Below, one piece after another: positions 24,001 through 37,490 of a stretch of DNA of 62,000 bases (the stretch's first letter is position 1; every line of letters starts with the position of its first letter). The DNA comes from Acanthaster planci. Its lineage: Eukaryota; Echinodermata; Asteroidea; Valvatida; Acanthasteridae. The stretch covers positions 39,319 to 101,318 of the forward strand of contig NW_019091539.1 in assembly GCF_001949145.1 (NCBI RefSeq). The letters are read 5' to 3'. Position numbers and translations under genes: made by a program. The notes beneath the pieces were generated by a model, which worked only from the letters and a program-made list of their open reading frames with translations, was not told where the DNA came from and made no database searches.

Positions 24001-27000
24001 TTTGTATATCCGCCACTTTACTCGAGAGCAATTTGTTTGCCGCCGTCCACAGGAAGTGTAATTTTCTGAATTAATCATGGAGATCCAACACTTCAGTATT
24101 TGGCGTAAGGTTCAAATCTCATTTTTTCTCCTCGGAGGTGTTTGTTGATACCAGATATGGTACATAAATTTCTAAATACGATCTGCAACATGAGAATTTA
24201 AAATGAGCTCCAACTCCAAAAAGAACAGCCTTAATGCAAAAGCCACTATACATGTTCAGGGTTGACAACATGTAATGTGTCGAGTTGCCACCGTATCGTG
24301 TTTCCTGTCACTTCACAAAGTTCCCTAGCTACGAGCTGGTTCACTTTTTTTCCCGCCTTCTTTCTGTAAATTCCCTTTGGAAATCTGGTCTTAGCACCGA
24401 GTTCAGTCCATTGTCGACTCACACACACGGCAGCTGGATAATCAGGAACTGAAATCGTTGGTTTTGGAACGTGAGATTCTAGCTGTTTTGTTCGGAGTCA
24501 CTTTATAGGATGTTATTTGGCGTATTAATAGATAATGTTGGAGGCTAGATACTGTCGGAGGTATATGACATCCCTTTAGTAAATCTTCATTCCGTTTGTT
24601 TCGCTGTCAGTCTTTCTGTCTAATAATTGCTTTTAAGTGATTTCTGTGATTCGCGTTTTGTTTTCATTTCAGTTTCCCTGAAAATCGCAAATTCTGCGCT
24701 TTTTTATTTTTACGTCTGCTCAACGGATGTATTGCAGGATAGTCTCCTTAATTTCTCTGTTTCTCATATCCTTGTGTCGTGTTATTTTTTTCACTATCCT
24801 CTGCAGTATGGCAGTGCTCGTTGTTCAGGGCCCGATAACTCTACTGTGTTCTAACAACCACACAGTTCTGTTAATCTGAATGGCCACAAGCGATGCTAAT
24901 GCATGACGAAGTTCACTTGATTACATAAAAATGTAGGTTAACGTTGATAAGTATTTTCTTAGCCTTGCCAGGCGTTGTAGAAATCCTCTCCAGAGCTTGT
25001 TGGAAACGCACGATCTATAACTGAAGGTGAGCACATGATAGGGAAAGTGGAACGATAGGCCAAGATGGAGGAAGTGGCTGACGGTGTTCCCCTGGAGAAC
25101 ATAGCCTGGAATCGAAAAATATTATGCAAAGTGTGGGGGGAATAATTTTGGATGATGTGTCAGCAAAGGAAGATTGCTAAGAGTCATGTCAAGCAAGGAA
25201 TAAATGGCGGGAAAGATGGAGAGGGTCGCCGAATGATTGAAACGAAGTCAGAAATTGCTATTATTTCCAGTGCTTTGAGACATACATCGGTGGTTTCAGG
25301 GGAGACCTATTTTTATACTTGCAAATATTTTACCTTTTATCTATTTGTTTTCAGTGAATATTCCACAACTTAGTGTACTTGATTCCAAATACGGATGTTT
25401 GTTAAAACATCTAATGGGTCGTGAAATATTCACCTGTAAAGAAGGAACCATAGTCTGCCCTTTGCAACGTATTCACCCTTTCCGTTTGCCCCCTTTTCTC
25501 AGGTATGAAGTGCAAGAGAAAGCACCTAACACTCAACCGTATGTCCTTGTCAAGCCATTAGGTCCCTGTGGATGTCATCCTTTATACGTTTATAATGGCG
25601 GAAGAATTCAGCGAGTCGCACATTTAATGAAAAACCGCCTCCGCTTACAGGCCGTGTAAAATGTCGTAGATAATCTCGCTTGGGTGAACTTCACCCGTGT
25701 CGCCGTTAGGATTTTCCTTCTGATGAGCCATCCATTTAAATTCCCTGTTTGTACGTTTGTTTTATTTTCATGGTTGGTGTTTCGTCTACCCTAATTCCTG
25801 CAGTTTTCCTGGAGACTAGTGTCATTTTGGTCACTACTGGTTTGACTGTGTAAACCTGTACATAGATCAGTGGTCCGATCAAAAGTGTGATCTTAACAGC
25901 TTCATCTATCCACTATTATCCGATGCATTCTACTCACACATACGCATTTTCCTTTCACAGCTCAAAATTAACTACAGTTATGAGTCTGGGATACATTTTC
26001 CCGATTCAGTTAAATCAAATTATTATTTTGGACCTGATTGTGAGTCGAGATTTGAAACTGTTTCCTTTCGCAGTAAGTATTGATAACAAATTCTAACCTA
26101 TTTCCACTGACTCAGAAAATGGGTTGCAATGAAGTCAAAGCCTTTTCGTCATTCACTGTTCCCCTGTGAAGCCTTTCAGGAAACATGTCAGTTTTTAGGA
26201 AACAGGGGTCATATGCATCAATTTGATTATTTGGGGTGGTCAGAGTTGTAAGTGATTGCATATTTCGGTTGTTCGATTTTCTGTAGAAACTTTGTGTTAA
26301 GCTTTTAAAATTTTGTTTGACTGCACACTCCTTTGTGTATTCTTTTTGATCCTGGTTCCCTTAACAATGCAGTCCTATTCAATTTAAAAAATAAACAGAA
26401 AATATTAAGAAAAATAAGAAATAAAGAGTATCTGCCTTCCTAGATGATGTACTCACTCTGTTTTGTTATTGTTGTACGTTGTTTTGCTGTTTTGTAATTT
26501 GTATGAAATTAGAAAGAAATGGAGCCCGACAGCGCCTCGTTTAAGAATATATAAATAAATAAAAACCCTAAACGATCTGCATGGAAACAGATTTTTGCCT
26601 TTACTTAGAAAATCCCATGTAAACACCAGTAGTAGCATTTGTGCGAGATTTATTTAGATTGTCCAAATAGCATTTCTTGGCAAGCGCTATCACATTAAAA
26701 AAAGCCAATGATTGAACGGTCCATCATTTTTTTGAATAATATTTTTCAATGTTTGAGAATTAACGGACATTCCTTTGGGATTAAGTGTGGTGAAAAGTGC
26801 GTTTTTTTGTCCATGCTTTTCTCAACAATAGGGGACACTTTTGCTGTGATGTGCTTTAGGGAAGACACTGTTCCCTTCATGTTCTTGCACAAAATTGTGA
26901 ACCCTAATTGGTCTTTGATTTATTGCAATGTACCTGCACAACAGTTGATCCCCAAAGAAAAGGAAATTTGGGACAGCAAATCTTCTAGCATTGTATTAAC

Positions 27001-29949
27001 ATCCATCGATACAAAATTCAGGTTTTCTCTGTGTGATAAGTTCCTCAGTTTTTCACATGACTAATTTATGAAAATTCGCTGTAGCATAAAAACAAAAAAA
27101 ATGCTTTTAAATGTCTGTTAAAATAGCAAAGGAAAAAATTGAAAAGTAAACTGATTGAAACATGAAGATGTCTGTTCAAGGTTTGTAGTTTTAAAACTTG
27201 CAATGCAAACGGAAATATATTTATAACAGACTGCACGCTACCGTAAGAGCAGGTCAATGAGTTTAAGGCAAACATAGCGCCGGATTCACCTCTCTTTGAG
27301 GTAACTTTACCGCGGCTTTCACTCATTCGTTTACTTGTGTACCGTTTTTAGCGGGTGACCTATAAATAAAAAAAGCAAAGCCAATCGATAGTATTACTTA
27401 AAACCTATGCTTAAAGCGATCTCGATCCTTCGGTCGGTGGGTGCATTTTGCTTGGGAATAATGTGCGGGATATTAGGCTGAATGACGAACGGTCGGTCAC
27501 TCGATAGAGCAACCAGCTTTCAGAAGGCTGATCCAGTACTCAGGTAGTCTGAAAGTCCCATAACGAAGTCGCAGAGGAGTGTAAATACAAAAACCTATCC
27601 CCCAAAGAAGCAACGTTATATTTGATCAGAAAGCGACCACCCGAGGGTTCGTCATCCCTTCTCGTCTGATTGTAAAACATTCAGCGGCGAAGTACTTCGC
27701 CACCAATGCGCCCATGCATTATAATGTTCTTCTCTCTATAGTGTTGAAAAGTGAAAGGCAACCAAAGGCTTTATTCACCCTTGACGTTGCACATACCACT
27801 AACTACCTCTCGTATTATCTGGCCCTCAAGATGTGGTTGTTAATCACATTATACTTCAGAGCCTGTGTTGCTCAAAAGTACTTACAAAGAAAGGTCCATC
27901 TCTAATCCCTTACGGCGGACAAGGTCTTGGCATGAAGTATTTTTCCACAGTGTCAAATGAACTAAGTGAATTTTCATTTTAAAGTGACTCAATAATCTAC
28001 GTCGTAGAACAACAGTTTCTGATTTATTTATTCATTTAAAATTGAATACTGATATTAATGTTATTCCCATATATAATCATTCATCTTAATAATGGGACTT
28101 TCAATACCGTGTAACTCGCAATTATGTTATGCATATATATATATATGTTATACATATATATACCACGCAGAAAACCAATGCCTACAGAAAACTCGGTATC
28201 CTTGAGATTATACATTTTATTTTAAAATAGATTGCAAAATTAGATTTCCAACAGAATTATTAGTAGAAAGGGATCATGGGTAAAGAAAAGAGAAATCATC
28301 ATTCGAAATATACCCACATTTTTACATACAATTCCAAAAATTGTCTCCAGCTGGCCACGTATCTGATTACCCAATTGCACTTCACAACACGAACCTGAGC
28401 TCATTTAAGTGGACTCCTCTTGCGTTGAAGATCACTATCGCTTTGTCAGATTCAGGCGCCGTTTGCATCTTACTGCAATGCCTATGGCGAGAAGTAGACG
28501 TAGACTGTTATTGTCTATCAGTAAAATCATTCCGTTTAGTTCTCAAACGTTTTGCTCCTACATGCATAAATGCTCTGTCTCTTTCCTCTCCCTTCCGTTC
28601 ATTTTCTCCTCATCTTTTTGAAATGCCATCATTTTGGGACTGTACTGTCCCCTTGTCTATTCAACACGCGGTAGATCATATCGTGCACTTCATCGCGCCT
28701 CGGGTGTAAACATAGCTAGGGAATTTCAAGAGGGGTGAACGACCATTTTTCGAGAGAGAACATCCGCTGTGCGTATAGGCATTTCGTCCGAGGTTTTTGT
28801 ACCTCCTTGTACCTACGCGCACATTTCTGCAGCAGTAAAAACCTCGCACCGAGAAATATAGTCGATTTGGTTTCCGTTATTTTCTCCTTTAAAGAGACGT
28901 CAAAGTTATGTGTTTTTAAAGCTGAATATAACTTATTGAAATGTAGTCTCTTAAGTATGTCAACTGAAGTCATGACATCATTATAGTACGATTCTCCATG
29001 ACGTCATAGTTTACCATTTGGGAACTTTACAAACTGTGGAGTTGCAAAAATTGATTATTTTCGTGATTCCACGTACAACACTTCATAATTCTTTAATGCA
29101 TAAAAGAAGCTAAAGACATTTCTCAGGCGTGCAATTTGACAGCAAAAGTCAGAGCTAATACCAAGGCCAGTGCATCTTTTAATTTAATCACTGCAAATAC
29201 GGATATACTTACCTTCCGTTGTTGCTTTATGACATCTGATGTTGATAACACAGAATGCTGCCGGCTGCATTACTTGCCCACCGTTGCTTCGGCGTCTTTT
29301 TCGAAATTTCCAAGCTCGATAATCTCATGAGCTACGTATATATGTCCCTGCACGTGATATAAGTCTCGGTATTAATCACGATAATGTGCTGCACAGGAAA
29401 TGTGCTGAAGAAGTCACTGGCAGCAACAACGATCCTCGTCATATTTTTTTGGATGGCCAGGTGCAGTGAAGGACGGAAAATGGCCACTTTGGTACTGTAA
29501 GGGGCATCGATCTACTCTCGATAGCGTAAATGTAAAGAAATTTGAAGGAATATTGAACGGCAGTGGTTTGTCAACTTAACAGCACTTCCCCCTCTCATTG
29601 AAATCCTTTTCTGCTTTTTCTGGCTTCTTCCTGGATTAGCTCTACCCTCATGAACCAAATCCTACTACGCTGCTGGAGGGAGCATTTATGGAGTTCGAGT
29701 CTTACAGGGGACGATTCAGTATGTAATCCAATTTTTGGATGGGAGCTGCAGAACCCATAATGCAAATACTATGGAAACACAACAAAGGCAATCTCAGGAA
29801 GACTAAGCGATCCTCGCTAAGAAAAAGGAAGTTGGAAAAGAAAAGCGATGATAACTGTTTCAAAAGAATTCAAGTAACAAACGATGAAACCTGTGAGATA
29901 CGTTATAAAACGTTTATGTGACCAATGCATCCTATTCAACACATCTCGT
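21063..29949. other. Intron 1, first part: no exon or element recognised
   Basis: AT-rich intron sequence. A TA-rich microsatellite lies at 28131-28163 and several GGCCTA palindromes occur. Frames up to 122 codons (for example 28341-28709, 25345-25659) show no domain and no convincing splice sites. Confidence 0.5.
28131..28163. repeat. TA-rich microsatellite
   Basis: An alternating (AT)n stretch is interrupted by GTTATAC, giving a short palindromic dinucleotide repeat. Confidence 0.8.
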
Positions 29950-32430
29950 TTCTACTATAACGATGACTGAACGTCAGATTTAACCGTGGACAACTATAGA
30001 CAATTCCGACATTTCTGATCACTGTCTCCTCTTTTAATTCACAACTTCCTGCCTTCAGAACTTTGAATGCTCTACAAAAAAACATTTCTTTCTGGAAATA
30101 TTAACTTGGACGCTATTAGTTCATTTAAGCAAGATCTTGCTGGTATTGATTGGACTAACGTTTATCAGGCTAAGGACGCAGACTCTGCATACGACACCTT
30201 TCTTTCAAGATTTTCATCTAGCTATGGCCCTTTTCCAATACTCAACTTCGTCTCCGTCTTAGGCTTCGTCCCGAAACCAATCTCCGATTGTGGGCCCGAA
30301 GCGTTTGAATTAAATTGAAGTACTGTAAGGTCTGGCTCTTTTGCATCTTACCTGATGTTCTGTAGCACTATCAGATTTGTTACTGCATACGCTCACAACT
30401 TCAAAGTCAGGTCGTAAACAAACAGTTGAAGCCCGAGAGGGAGCTGAAGTCGAGTATTGGAAAATGGCCCAAAATCATCACTTTCCCCTTACCCTGAAAA
30501 CGGTTCGGACTCCCAGGAATTCTAAACCCTGGATTCTTCAGTCTATTGTTAACCCTTGTCTCTACAAAAAACGGCTGCACAGGCGTTTCCTTCATAACCC
30601 GACTTCAGCAAATGAACAGCGATATAAAAAGTATTGCAATATGCTCACTCCCACCATCCGTCTTGCCAAAAAAAGATGCTTCGCGGATAAACTTGATCTT
30701 ACATAACATAATCTCAAGGATATCTGGCGGATATCAAACGGAAGAATAATGATCTTCCTAGCAAATTCATGGATGGTGACGATCCCATTTCCAGTCCGCC
30801 TCTTGTAGGCAATACTTCCAACAAATTCTTCATTAACATTGGTTCCTTCCTAGCCAGCAACATTTCCCCTACTAATACCCACTTCACAAAATCACTGCAC
30901 AATCCGAATCCTTTCTCGTTTTCCTTAGTCCTACAGATAGTCAGGAAATCATTAAGGTTGGCTGTGAGCTGAAGAGAAGCATCAGCAGTGGTTTGGATGG
31001 TGTCTGTTCTAGTGTGGTGAAATCTGTTCTGCCTCTTATTGCCGACTGTCTAATTCATATCTTTAATCTTTCGTTTGCAACTGCTTCTGTTCCTCTTAAT
31101 CTCAAAGTCGCTAAGATCATCCCTATCTTCAAATGTAGCAATGAGCACGTCATTTCCAACTACCGGCCAATTTCTATCTTCCCTTTCTTTCTAAAACCCT
31201 TAAACAACTTTTCTACAGTCGACTCTCTTCTTTCATCTCACACCATAATATCCTTTTTGATTTGGCTTTTAGATCTAACCTCTGTACCGAAATGGCCCTC
31301 ATTGAGTTTGTCGACAAGATTACGCATGCCCTCAATAATAAACCTCAAAAATAGACTATGTGCCATTGGTGTTTTCATTGATCTTTCTAAAGCTTTTGAC
31401 ACCCTCATTCATGCTATTCTTCTTTCCAAATTCTTTCCCTATGGCATCAGAGGTATCCCACTTCATTGGTTTACAGATCGTCTTTCTAACAGGTACCAAT
31501 ATGCTTTCATTATGAATCGTAATTCTAATCGTTTGAACATCCAGCATGGAGTTCCCCAAGGATCTGTCCTTGGGCCTCTTCTTTTCTTGCTTCACACATC
31601 AAGGATATTCACAACTCCTCATATCTTCTTAACTTCAAGCCTTTCACCGATGATACGACCATCTTTCACTGCAGCTCCGACGTTGCTTCTGTGGTAGACG
31701 CTTTCAACTTGGAGCTCCGTGTGGTTTCTTCTTTAAACCATAGTAAAACTAATTTAATTGTCTTCATCTTGCCTCTTGTTATTGACAATATCTCTATCAA
31801 TGGGGTATCTTATGCCAAATTCTTGGGTGTCATCATCGATCAAAACCTTTCTTGGCCAGAAAATATATCTCTTCAATTAACAAAATTGTCTCTCGTAACA
31901 CCGGTGTCTTATCTAAATTATGTTTCTTCATTCCGACTACGTCTTTGGTTTTATCGTACAATTCTCTTGTTCGTTCGTATTTAAATGAGTGGTAATCGTT
32001 TGGGCACGCACAACGAATAACACATTGAAGGCTTTGCTTATCACTCAAAAGAGGCCATTGGTACATGCACCTTGTCACACTCTCGGGACCACTCTGCACC
32101 CCTTTTTGCATGTTTAGGCACCCTCACTGTTACGACATCTATAACTTACACACTGGTATGTTCATGTTCAAACACATCAATAATCTTCTCTCTTGTACGT
32201 TTTCTTCGGACTTCACATCGGTCAATGAAATCCACAGTTACTCGACTAGATCCTATAACAAATATGTTTGTTCCCTTCACTTACACCGTCTATTCAATTA
32301 ACACCCTTCGTTTTTCCGGTCCCCGTTTATGGAGTGCCATTCCCGATGACATCAGAACGAAGTCATCCATGGGCCAGTTTAAGACCTATTATAAAAGAGC
32401 CCCCCCCTTTCACATTATGTAACATAGCTT
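29950..32430 (+). mobile_element. Decayed LINE (non-LTR retrotransposon), 5'-truncated
   Basis: It inserted in intron 1 in the same orientation as the host gene. The tail of an apurinic-type endonuclease is visible as a Ser-Asp-His motif at 30014-30022. A linker region follows at 30067-30750. The reverse transcriptase blocks come next: NYRPIS near 31158, FIDLSKAFDT near 31374, GVPQGS at 31548 and FTDDT at 31643-31657, the last being the catalytic box with F in place of the usual Y or F-A. A C-terminal region with RFSGPRLW-like coding ends near 32420. The reading frame changes at least four times and carries stops, so the copy is dead. The blocks fit the Jockey/CR1/L2 group; the clade is not settled. 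The 3' border is approximate. Confidence 0.88.
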
Positions 32431-33430
32431 TAATCTTCTTCTGTTCTTCTGGATATCTTCTACTTTATTTTATTATCTTTTAGTCGTCATCAAATATTAC
32501 AATTTTTGTAACTATTTGCCGTCAGCTATTGTCGTGTCTTTTAGGTCTTGTCCGTCTTGTGTTTTTGTGTAGTAGTTTTACATGTTACTGTTCTTGTTAT
32601 TTCTTTTGTCTTAAGGGCTGTTTGTTTTTTACAAGACTCTGCTTATTCAGAGACTCATGCTCTTTTCTTTTCTCGTTTGTACATGGATAATTTTATTTAT
32701 CTTATCATAAGTTCTTTTTTTTCATTAAGTATCTGAAAAAAAGTTATCAACATCCACTTTGCTAACATCGATGTACCAAGTTTCTTTAATTTCTGATGTA
32801 TTTTCAGAAGCTTATCAATTTTGTCGATTTCTATGTACCTAGTTCCCTTAATTATCAGCGTATTTTTTTCTAAAGAGTATAGAATAAACGTCGTCCTGAA
32901 TTGAAGATAATGTAACAATTTATATTGCTACACCACGGTCATAGATAGGGCATTTTCATTTGTCGCGAATTGACCACGTGATATGCCACAAGCATGCAGG
33001 TAACGTTTATGATCGAGTGCAATTGCGATGTTGCTGTGCTACAAAAAAAGATGGATCACCTTGATCTTTCTCACATTTGACGTGTCACTTCCAATGGGTT
33101 GTAATTTGTACCTGTGGTACGAAGTTTTGTAGTCGCACTGGTACTATGTTAATTCATTTATGAGAATTGCAGTGGGGGACAGTGAAGCAGCTATGAGCAA
33201 GTTCGATCGATGACTGTAGCCAACTGCAGTCGGACGAACATTGCTCGAACGATGAAAGATGGTTTGGACTATAGTCGACTATTTGGGACCAGGCCCCAGG
33301 ACATAGTCGCTCGGCTGGTAATCAATAACGAATTTTATTTATTATTACGGAGGAAACCATTTATATGAAAATAATTGTACGAGATTTCATTGACCATGTA
33401 CTGCGGAAAGCGATTTTTTAAAGGTGGGGA
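32431..33430. other. Intron 1: T-rich sequence after the LINE
   Basis: The first 300 bases may be the LINE's 3' untranslated end. A near-duplicate segment (TACCAAGTTTCTTTAATT at 32772 and TACCTAGTTCCCTTAATT at 32835) indicates a short tandem duplication of about 63 bases. Nothing else is seen. Confidence 0.4.
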
Positions 33431-34600
33431 ATCAAAACTATGAATTATTGATGAGGCCTACTGCTGAACTCAACTGAACTCTAACGACCTAGCATCCTGT
33501 GCACAGTGTACGTGTGTGCACCGTGACCGTGATCCGATCACGCCATGCAGATCTTCTGCTGGCGCAATTTTGATGAACGCAATTTTAACCGGCAGCCAGT
33601 ATTATTCATGTCAGAAAATGTCAGCTATCATGAAATATTGAAAATTCGGTGGTGCATTTCTTTGACTGTATTTTAAACTTAAGTAATGTTTTATTTGGTT
33701 GCAGTACAATATGAATAGTGCACATGATGTGTGTGTGTACCGTGTTTCTTAGCTTGGCTGCGCGAGCGAAGATCACGAAGGTAGTGATCCACGTCGACAG
33801 CAAGCACGCTTGTCTGAATTAGCCCGGCGTTGCTGCGGCGGGATCCGTAGGTTAGGTCTGGCTGCACAGTGGCAGCAAGTAAAGATCTACTCGGGTTTAA
33901 GTGCTGCAGTAAACCGCATTTCATTTACTTAATAATTGTGAATATGCTACCGCAAACTTATGACGCATATAAACAGATTTCACCCCGCTCCAAAACCATT
34001 TGTATTCAATGAAGCACTTCCCGTTGTAATTAGTTCTGCATCTTTACTCATGCTGTTGTCAAGGATTGGGTTACAAATACATGTATGTATACTGTCCTCT
34101 TCAAATCTGGAATTTCGAATATGAACAATTGTTAAAAATCTTCCTTCTGAAGTTGTGAGTGTCAAAATTGGATTTCATTTTCTACACAAGAGTCGACATT
34201 GATCAAACCATAAATCAAATCAATCAAAGTTCAGTGCATATAAGCTATTTAAAAAATGGCAAGGACACTAAGTGTCTAGGATAATGATTGAATTTAACGG
34301 AGAAGAAAATTGATCTTGGACTTGTTTTAGATAAAAAAAGTTACAACTTTATGTTTACCATAATTAATAAAGGCTAGTCGACTTAAAGAGACAGTACACA
34401 TTTGCAAATATCCAAAATGTAACCAACAAAGTTTTCAAACTTAATTTTATTCTATTCTCAGCATATGAGGCATTCACAAAACAAAACTTGAAGTGATGCG
34501 ATCGCGGTCACGGTGCACGAACGCACATATACATGTACATGTATGCTGCAGTCATTGGAGGTTAGTTGAGCAGTATGTTCATGAATAATTCATTTTTGAC
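33431..34600. mobile_element. Non-autonomous element with about 100-bp terminal inverted repeats
   Basis: The left arm (33431-33541) and the reverse complement of the right arm (34495-34600) align along most of their length. Shared blocks include TCAAAA, TGAATTATT, TACTGCT, CTCAACT and GTGCACCGTGACCG. The 950-bp interior has no transposase-like frame. The structure fits a large MITE or a decayed DNA transposon in intron 1. No clean target-site duplication was found. Confidence 0.55.
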
Positions 34601-35204
34601 TCACTAACCAACGGAAAAAACTTCGCAGGAGGCAATCATAGCCAACTGTGAAATTTGACTGACGACGAGATTTCAAAAATTGGCCAAATAGAGTTGTTTG
34701 ATGGTAACTGAATTGCGCGTGCGCATTGTTAAAAGTAACTTACAACTCTCGGAAGTATAGTTCGCGCCCGAACTTGCCCTATTTCTGTAGACTGGTTCTC
34801 GTCCCATACGAAGTCTCGAAAACGTCTTACAAACGTCTTCTGAACGTAGGTACCGGGAGCGGGTAATGATTTCGGGGGAATCCTGCTGGTATTATGTTAA
34901 TTAGGAAATTAGCATATAACAATTCCTACAATGCAACACTGTCACTTGACAAACCTTTGGAAGACTCTCTGCATGCATGGACGCATGATGGATATTATGT
35001 ATCTAAAATTGGAGTTTTCGAAGCTATCCTTGGCAAAAGTCAATGCAAGGCGAAACACCGTCAGTATTGTTATATGAAGCCAAAGCAGGCATGGTGTCAA
35101 TGTATTCAGAGGCGAAACTAGTGAAGTCGGCTGTCACACGCGCGGAAGGCTGTTTGTAAACATCATATCTATAAATAGAAAAAGCAATTGCGCTTGCGCA
35201 GAGC

Positions 35205-35337
35205 TTAATCAACCAAGGCAAGAAGAAAAGATTAAATCAGTGCTCTGGCAATCATATATTTCAGAGCACTGATTTAATCTTATATTCTTGTCGATAATCT
35301 GATCAGCCCTTCCATATTTCTTTAATCAACCACGGCC
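35205..35337. repeat. Inverted repeat with flanking direct repeat
   Basis: A perfect 19-bp inverted repeat lies at 35229-35247 and 35262-35280, with a 14-base spacer. Each arm extends a further 10-15 bases with mismatches (TTCTTG blocks). The direct repeat TTAATCAACC(A/C)GG-type occurs on both sides, near 35206 and 35321. It looks like a small foldback or MITE remnant. Confidence 0.55.
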
Positions 35338-35685
35338 CCAGAAGCCAGCTAGCAACTTTGTTCCCATGGGTACGATCTTGCCGCGCCATGTTGGTTCCCA
35401 TCGTGCCTTGCGCGATCTTAACCCCCAGTGTTGTATAATTTGAATATCCCACTATTTGGGAGATTTACATTAGGACTACAGTCGATGGGTTTACTTACGC
35501 GCGACGCAGATTTACGCAGATTTAGGTAGTTTTTGTGTGTACATGTACATGTATATCCAGATCGTAAGTGACTTTGTCATACACGTACACGCGCACGCAC
35601 TATATGCTACAATTGGATGAATAGACAAGTTTGGCGTTAATTTGCCTCCGAAGTCTCTCAACATTCTGGGGTACATGAAACTGCC

Positions 35686-35700
35686 AAAAAAAAAAAAAAA
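35686..35700 (+). repeat. A-tract
   Basis: A run of 15 A; no retroposed body is identified before it. Confidence 0.7.
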
Positions 35701-37254
35701 GATTCCAAAATCTAGGAAAGTACTAGGAAAGTAAACAACAATTTGTTTTAAAACTCTGTTAATTTGTTCTCAGGATCAAAGGAAGAAAAAAGGGAGGATA
35801 AATTCCAAATTATCGATTATCCGTATTTCTTTCACTTCGTGAAAACAGTGAATTTTGTTTAATATTTTGTGGTCAAACCCGTACGAGCCATTAACTCGCA
35901 TAATGTCATGGATATCGTGATAATATGTAATTCGCACTATATCTCAGGTTGCATACCCGATAGGCATGAGGTATACCTTCAGGTTGTATACAGTGTTAGT
36001 AAAAAAAGCTTGCAATGCATGGTATCATGATATCACATCATGGAATGTTCTTCTTGCTCGTATGTTTATGTCCAATGGAGACAACGTTCATTACAATTTA
36101 CAATAGGAAACAAGTTTTTTGAGACAAAAATCTGGCACCAACTTAAACATTCACCCTTATTGTATTGATTTCAGGCACTTATTTTGAATCCACCGAATAA
36201 AATTTTTAATAATTAGGTCATTTTGAATCACCCCAAAATCGTATCGATCCAACGGTGCACAAAAATTCAAGGCCATTTTGTATCCATTTTTATTACCAAA
36301 ATGGTATATCCAACGCGAGGATGACGATCTTCTGTCAGATTTTACAAATTTCGTTAGCACTGATACCATTTCATAAGGTAGAAATTAGTGCCATTTCCTG
36401 TTCGTCACTTCTGCTGCTGTGGACACTGACCAGTGCGGTACCAAGACGTCAAAGTCGTCGCATCCGCCCCAGCACATGCACATGAGCATAATGTACATGT
36501 ACATGGCAGACGTACACACGTAAACACGCATGCACGCCTGCACTTGACCCTTGGCCCACCGCTACAAGAATGTCACTCAAAAGTCTGCCCTTACAAGAGT
36601 GTGGTGCAAGGGTATCCTCTTTTTGTCAAAAGTTTGACAAAGCAATAATTCCTGACTCTAAGAATGAAGTTTTATCAGGAAATAAAACTTTTTACATGAG
36701 ATATGTGACGTATTTTCCCATTACAAAATGTGTGGATTCAAACGATTTGGCGCAAAAATTTGGTTCAAATTCAAACTTATATTACAAAACATTTTATCTG
36801 GCGGATTCCCAGTTTTTTAGAGCAATCGATGAAGAGAGCCTTTTAGTTTACATAGGAATCTAGTTTTTATAACCAGGAAAACCTCATTTCAATCGATATT
36901 GATCAAATTTGGCAACACTCCTATTTTTTCAGGAGAAAAATAAAATAATTTTAGGGTTATTTAAAAAAAACCACATTTTTCATTACTTTTTTTGAGACAG
37001 GGCACAAAATCAATGCTCCTGAGAAATAAAACAATTAATGTAATTTGAATTTGTCATGAAAACTTTCATTATTTATGCCCCGTTTCCTGGAAATCCGTCA
37101 ACAAAGATGACGCCTGACGTTGCAATCAGGGCGCGCGAAATATAAAAATAGCCTGTTGCTACGCCATTGTAAAGTGCAAACCTTGCGTACGCGCACTTTG
37201 AACTTTGAGCGACATGAACATACATGTACATGTACGTGCTTGCGTATGGTGTAA

Positions 37255-37490
37255 CTTGGGAGGTGCTGACCCGAGCCATTGCCTTGCTGCATAAGTGATG
37301 CTGTTGAGTGCAACCCAGACTCCTTCTAAAAGGTGGATGGGGAAATCTGCGGTGAGGTGATCAGCTGTCTGCTACTCCCCACACTCGCATTTGTCTGAGA
37401 TCGCTAGATTCCATGTATGCATGTATGCATTACAGCGCCAAACCTCTGTCCAGAGCCGGTTGAGGCGGACTAATTCCTTGCGGGGGAGTT
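37255..37490 (-). mobile_element. Antisense LINE 3' end (C-terminal zinc-knuckle-type fragment)
   Basis: On the minus strand the translation reads LVRLNRLWTEVWRCNA, then after a short insertion AISDKCECGE, a stop, QTADHLTADFPIH and AARQWLGSA. This is the familiar tail of many non-LTR retrotransposon ORF2 proteins: R-L-N-R-L-x-T, then a C-x-C-G...H cluster and a W-L ending. It has an in-frame stop and an ATGC-rich insertion, and no upstream reverse transcriptase is attached. It is a short dead fragment inside intron 1, from a different LINE lineage than the copy at 29950-32430. Confidence 0.65.

Noticed and set aside
24103-24130. GGTTCAAATCTC resembling a tRNA B box
   Set aside because: No A box at a suitable distance and no tRNA stems around it.
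28341-28709. 122-codon plus-strand frame
   Set aside because: No recognisable domain, and an overlapping frame of similar quality is present.
29739-29921. 60-codon Lys-rich frame before the LINE
   Set aside because: No match to LINE ORF1 or endonuclease patterns; treated as outside the element.
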